NCBI GenBank assembly: GCA_030428825.1
Contig: JAUIEL010000380.1
Location: 1-7,023 of the forward strand
DNA: 7,023 nt
Source: a bacterium
GTDB taxonomy: Bacteria > Planctomycetota > B15-G4 > JADJEK01
Reading direction: 5' to 3'
Each line of letters begins with the position of its first letter. The first letter of the stretch is position 1. Positions 4,800-7,023 of this stretch are shown here, piece after piece. Under the pieces are notes generated by a model. It was not told where the DNA came from, ran no database searches, and worked only from the letters and a program-made list of their open reading frames with translations. Position numbers and translations under genes: made by a program.

Positions 4800-5561
4800 T
4801 TGGACGTCTGGCTCCAAGAGCTGCCGATCCTGCCGATCGCCCGCGTCCTCGCGGTGGCGAGCGCGTTCCCGCTCCTGGCGGGTCCGGGCGCGCCGAAGAT
4901 GGTCCGGCTGGCCACGGCCCTGATCCTCGCGCTGGTCCTGGTCCCCGCGCCGTTCGGCGTCTCCACGGTCGGCCGGCCGGGTCCGATCGCGACCCTGGCG
5001 TTGCTGCCGTTCGAGCTCGGGATCGGCCTCGCGATCGGGTTCGGCTTCTCGCTCGTGTTCCACCTCCTCGGCGTGGCCGGCGACTTCCTGGGGCAGGAGA
5101 TGGGCCTGAACGCCTCGAGCCAGATCGACCCGGTCACCGGGCGCTCGGTCCCGCTGCTCGCCCGCCTGTTCGAGGCGCTCGGGCTGATCCTGTTCGTCGA
5201 GCTCGGCGGGCTGGAGCTCCTCCTCCGGACGGTCCGGGAGTCGTTCGCGCTCGTCCCCCCCGGCGCGCTCGCCGCCCCGGAGCTCCTCGCGACGACGCTC
5301 GCCGCCGACTCGATCGACGTCGTGACCCGCGGCATCGCGCTCGCCCTCCCCGGCGCGATCCTCCTGCTGGTCCTGACCTCGTTCACGACCATCGCCGCGC
5401 GCGTCCTCCCGAAGCTGCACATCTTCGACTTCGCGTTCGCGATCCGGATGTTCGTCGCGATCCTCCTGGTCTCGCTCCTCCTCCCGCGCCTCGTCCCGGC
5501 GGTCGGCGACGCGGCGATCCACCTCCACGAGCGTCTCACGGGCGCGCTGACGGCGCGCTGA
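4800..5561 (+). CDS. fliR: Flagellar export-gate protein FliR
   Basis: FliR is the single-copy subunit that completes and seals the FliP ring of the export gate. The 253-aa protein has about six hydrophobic segments (roughly 12-27, 36-50, 63-93, 123-143, 177-201 and 215-236). It shows the family's cytoplasmic-loop motif FLGQEMGLNASSQIDPVTG (96-114), ARLFEALGLILFVELGG (121-137), ESFALVPPG (147-155) and the near-terminal VLPKLHIFDFAFAIRMFVAILL (202-223). The start is TTG: the first in-frame ATG encodes Met34, too late because the first helix would be lost. A GGGG run (4789-4792) lies 7 bases upstream as a weak ribosome site, and the 3-base gap after fliQ suggests coupled translation. The length fits the usual 250-260 residues. 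It is a separate gene here, not fused to flhB as in some bacteria. Confidence 0.95.
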   Translation: MDVWLQELPILPIARVLAVASAFPLLAGPGAPKMVRLATALILALVLVPAPFGVSTVGRPGPIATLALLPFELGIGLAIGFGFSLVFHLLGVAGDFLGQEMGLNASSQIDPVTGRSVPLLARLFEALGLILFVELGGLELLLRTVRESFALVPPGALAAPELLATTLAADSIDVVTRGIALALPGAILLLVLTSFTTIAARVLPKLHIFDFAFAIRMFVAILLVSLLLPRLVPAVGDAAIHLHERLTGALTAR

Positions 5562-5568
5562 GGCGGAC

Positions 5569-6630
5569 ATGTCGGACCAGGACAAGGAACAGAAAACCGA
5601 GGACCCGACCGAGAAGCGTCGTCAAAAGGGGCGCGAGGACGGCAAGGTGCCGCGGTCGCCCGACCTGACGTTCGCGGTCCTCCTCCTCACCTGCGGCGGG
5701 CTCGCGATCCTGTTCGGCGACGGCGTCCGGACCCGCTTCCTGAGCATCCTCTACGCGTGCGCGGAGAGCCTGCCGAGCGCCACCGATCACGACGCGATCC
5801 TGCTCGCCAGCGCGACCGCCGAGTCGTCCCTGCGCGCGCTCCTCCCGTTCTTCCTCGGCTTCGTCCCCGCCGCGCTCGTGTCGAGCTTCTTCCAGACCGG
5901 TCTGCACTACGTCCCGGCGAAGCTCCGACCGCGCCCCGAGAAGCTCGCGCCCACCGTGTCGATCTCGAAGTTCGTGAACGGACGCTCGCTGATCGAGACC
6001 CTCACCTCGCTCCTGAAGTTCGTCTTCCTGGCGATCGCGTTCCACCTCGCGGTCTCCCCCACGATCGGCGAGCTGATGGTCACGCACTCCCTCCCGGTGC
6101 TCGTCGCCGAGGCGGGACGGCTGATCGTGCGGCTCCTGCTGTTCGTCGGCGGCACGCTGCTCGCCCTCGGCCTCCTCGACTACCTCCTGAAGGTCCGCCA
6201 GAACGAGAAGGACCTGAAGATGACCAAGGAGGAGGTGAAGCAGGAGAACAAGGACGCGATGGGCGACCCGGAGGTCCGGGGGCGCATCAAGCGGAAGCAG
6301 CGCGAGGTGGCGCTGACGCGCATGATGGAGGCGGTCCCCGACGCGTCGGTGGTCGTCACCAACCCGACGCACTACGCCGTCGCGCTGAAGTACGAGGCGT
6401 CGGCGAACGCCCCGCGGTGCGTCGCCAAGGGACGCGACCTGATCGCGCTCCGCATCCGCGAGATCGCCCGCGAGTCGGGCGTCCCGGTCGTCGAGGATCC
6501 CCCGCTCGCGCGCGCCCTCCACGGCGCCGTCGAGGTCGGGGACGAGATCCCGCCGACCCTGTACCAGGCCGTCGCCGAGCTGCTCGCGGCGGTCATGCGG
6601 ACCCGCGGCCGGGTCGGAGCCCACCGATGA
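5569..6630 (+). CDS. flhB: Flagellar export switch protein FlhB
   Basis: FlhB sits at the cytoplasmic face of the export gate and switches export from rod/hook to filament substrates when the hook is complete. The 353-aa protein starts with the family's charged tail KTEDPTEKRRQKGREDGKVPRS (9-30). Four hydrophobic segments follow at about 34-50, 87-110, 144-163 and 184-206. The linker DYLLKVRQNEKDLKMTKEEVKQE spans 204-226, and the cytoplasmic domain reads GDPEVRGRIKRKQRE (232-246), VVVTNPTHYAVALKY (261-275), AKGRDLIALRIREIA (286-300) and EDPPLARALHGAVEVGDEIP (309-328). The self-cleavage site is intact: N265-P266-T267-H268, cut after Asn265. GAGGCGG (5560-5566) overlaps the fliR stop and lies 2 bases before the ATG. 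The stop overlaps flhA by 4 bases (ATGA). No truncation or missing residue is seen. Confidence 0.97.
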   Translation: MSDQDKEQKTEDPTEKRRQKGREDGKVPRSPDLTFAVLLLTCGGLAILFGDGVRTRFLSILYACAESLPSATDHDAILLASATAESSLRALLPFFLGFVPAALVSSFFQTGLHYVPAKLRPRPEKLAPTVSISKFVNGRSLIETLTSLLKFVFLAIAFHLAVSPTIGELMVTHSLPVLVAEAGRLIVRLLLFVGGTLLALGLLDYLLKVRQNEKDLKMTKEEVKQENKDAMGDPEVRGRIKRKQREVALTRMMEAVPDASVVVTNPTHYAVALKYEASANAPRCVAKGRDLIALRIREIARESGVPVVEDPPLARALHGAVEVGDEIPPTLYQAVAELLAAVMRTRGRVGAHR

Positions 6631-7023
6631 GCGACGATCTCCACCCGAGCCAGGGACAGGTCCGCGGCGAGCTCGGCCTCGTGGTCGCCGTCGCGCTCAT
6701 GCTGTCGCTCCTCGTCCTGCCGCTGCCGGCCGGGCTGCTCGACGTCCTGCTCGCGTGCAACATCACGTTCACGCTCCTCGTCCTGTTCACGGTCATCGCG
6801 ACGCCGGCGCCGCGCGAGTTCACGTCGTTCCCGTCGCTCCTCCTCTTCCTGACCCTCTACCGGCTCGGCCTGAACGTCGCGTCGTCCCGCCTGATCCTGC
6901 TGGAGGGGAACGCGGGCGAGGTGATCGACGCCTTCGGCAACTTCGTCGTCGGCGGCAACCTCGTGGTCGGGATCATCGTCTTCTCGATCCTCCTGATCGT
7001 CCAGTTCGTCGTGATCACGAAGG
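6627..7023 (+). CDS. flhA: Flagellar export-gate protein FlhA, N-terminal part (3' end outside window)
   Basis: FlhA forms the nonameric ring of the export gate: its N-terminal membrane domain conducts the proton-driven step and its C-terminal cytoplasmic domain docks chaperones such as FliS. Only the first 132 codons of an expected 690 or so are present. They show a short polar start, a hydrophobic helix at about 16-33 ending in the VLPLP motif, LLDVLLACNITFTLLVLFTVI (38-58), a short loop with FTSFPSLLLFLTLYRL (65-80), the FHIPEP-family signature LGLNVASSRLILLEG (80-94), IDAFGNFVVGGNLVVGIIVFSILLIVQFVVITK (100-132). The start is fixed by GGAG (6616-6619), 7 bases upstream, and by the ATGA overlap with flhB. 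The sequence is cut at the window edge; it is not a pseudogene by anything visible here. Confidence 0.96.
   Translation, partial: MSDDLHPSQGQVRGELGLVVAVALMLSLLVLPLPAGLLDVLLACNITFTLLVLFTVIATPAPREFTSFPSLLLFLTLYRLGLNVASSRLILLEGNAGEVIDAFGNFVVGGNLVVGIIVFSILLIVQFVVITK

Noticed and set aside
2996..5539. 847-codon open frame on the minus strand across fliO, fliP, fliQ and fliR
   Set aside because: Its translation is low-complexity, Arg/Ser/Thr rich in parts and Arg/Glu/Asp/Gln rich in others, with no recognisable domain. The opposite strand encodes four clear membrane proteins. Long antisense frames are expected when third positions are nearly all G or C, because stop codons become rare.
4476..5585. 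369-codon minus-strand frame rich in Glu, Arg, Asp and Gln
   Set aside because: It is a composition shadow of fliR and fliQ: the repetitive charged translation follows from reading hydrophobic codons backwards. It has no domain, and it covers well-supported genes.
5536..6624. 362-codon minus-strand frame opposite flhB
   Set aside because: The same kind of charged low-complexity shadow; flhB on the + strand has all family motifs including NPTH.
3683..7023. Non-flagellar (virulence-type) type III secretion system
   Set aside because: FliP, FliQ, FliR, FlhB and FlhA have homologues in injectisomes, but flagellin, FliD and FliS immediately upstream and a FliO gene heading the operon show this set is flagellar.

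Overview
This window is a compact block of flagellar genes, all on the + strand, from a bacterium with very high G+C (by eye around 70%) and strong G/C preference at third codon positions. Every protein except one small ORF belongs to a recognisable flagellar family. FliO and FliP carry N-terminal export signals and the flagellin is of the ordinary Gram-negative type. This suggests a high-GC Gram-negative lineage such as Planctomycetota, Myxococcota or a deltaproteobacterial relative, but nothing here fixes the phylum.

Region 1 (1-2962) is the filament and cap module. It holds the last 55 codons of a flagellin, a strong GC hairpin and an A-free C-rich leader. These are followed by fliD (filament cap, unusually long because a surface domain is duplicated), fliS (flagellin chaperone) and a 121-aa helical ORF in the position usually held by a FliT/FlgN-type chaperone. 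That ORF overlaps fliS by 32 bp, and its ribosome site lies inside fliS codons. A GC hairpin follows the ORF.

Region 2 (2963-3083) is the one substantial regulatory gap. It contains a nested two-part hairpin and a weak sigma-28-like pair of elements, and probably starts the next transcript.

Region 3 (3084-7023) is the export-gate operon fliO-fliP-fliQ-fliR-flhB-flhA, tightly packed with 4-bp ATGA overlaps or gaps of 3-10 bp. flhA runs off the right edge. FliP, FliQ and FliR form the inner-membrane export channel, FliO helps FliP assemble, FlhB switches substrate class by self-cleavage at NPTH, and FlhA is the large gate component. Products of region 1 (flagellin, FliD) are late substrates of this gate, and FliS delivers flagellin to FlhA.

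I see no mobile element, CRISPR array, tRNA or rRNA, and no genuine minus-strand gene. Nothing here amounts to a new system. The points worth a second look are the FliD domain duplication, the unassigned 121-aa ORF with its buried start, the structured fliO leader, and a substitution in the FliP methionine loop.
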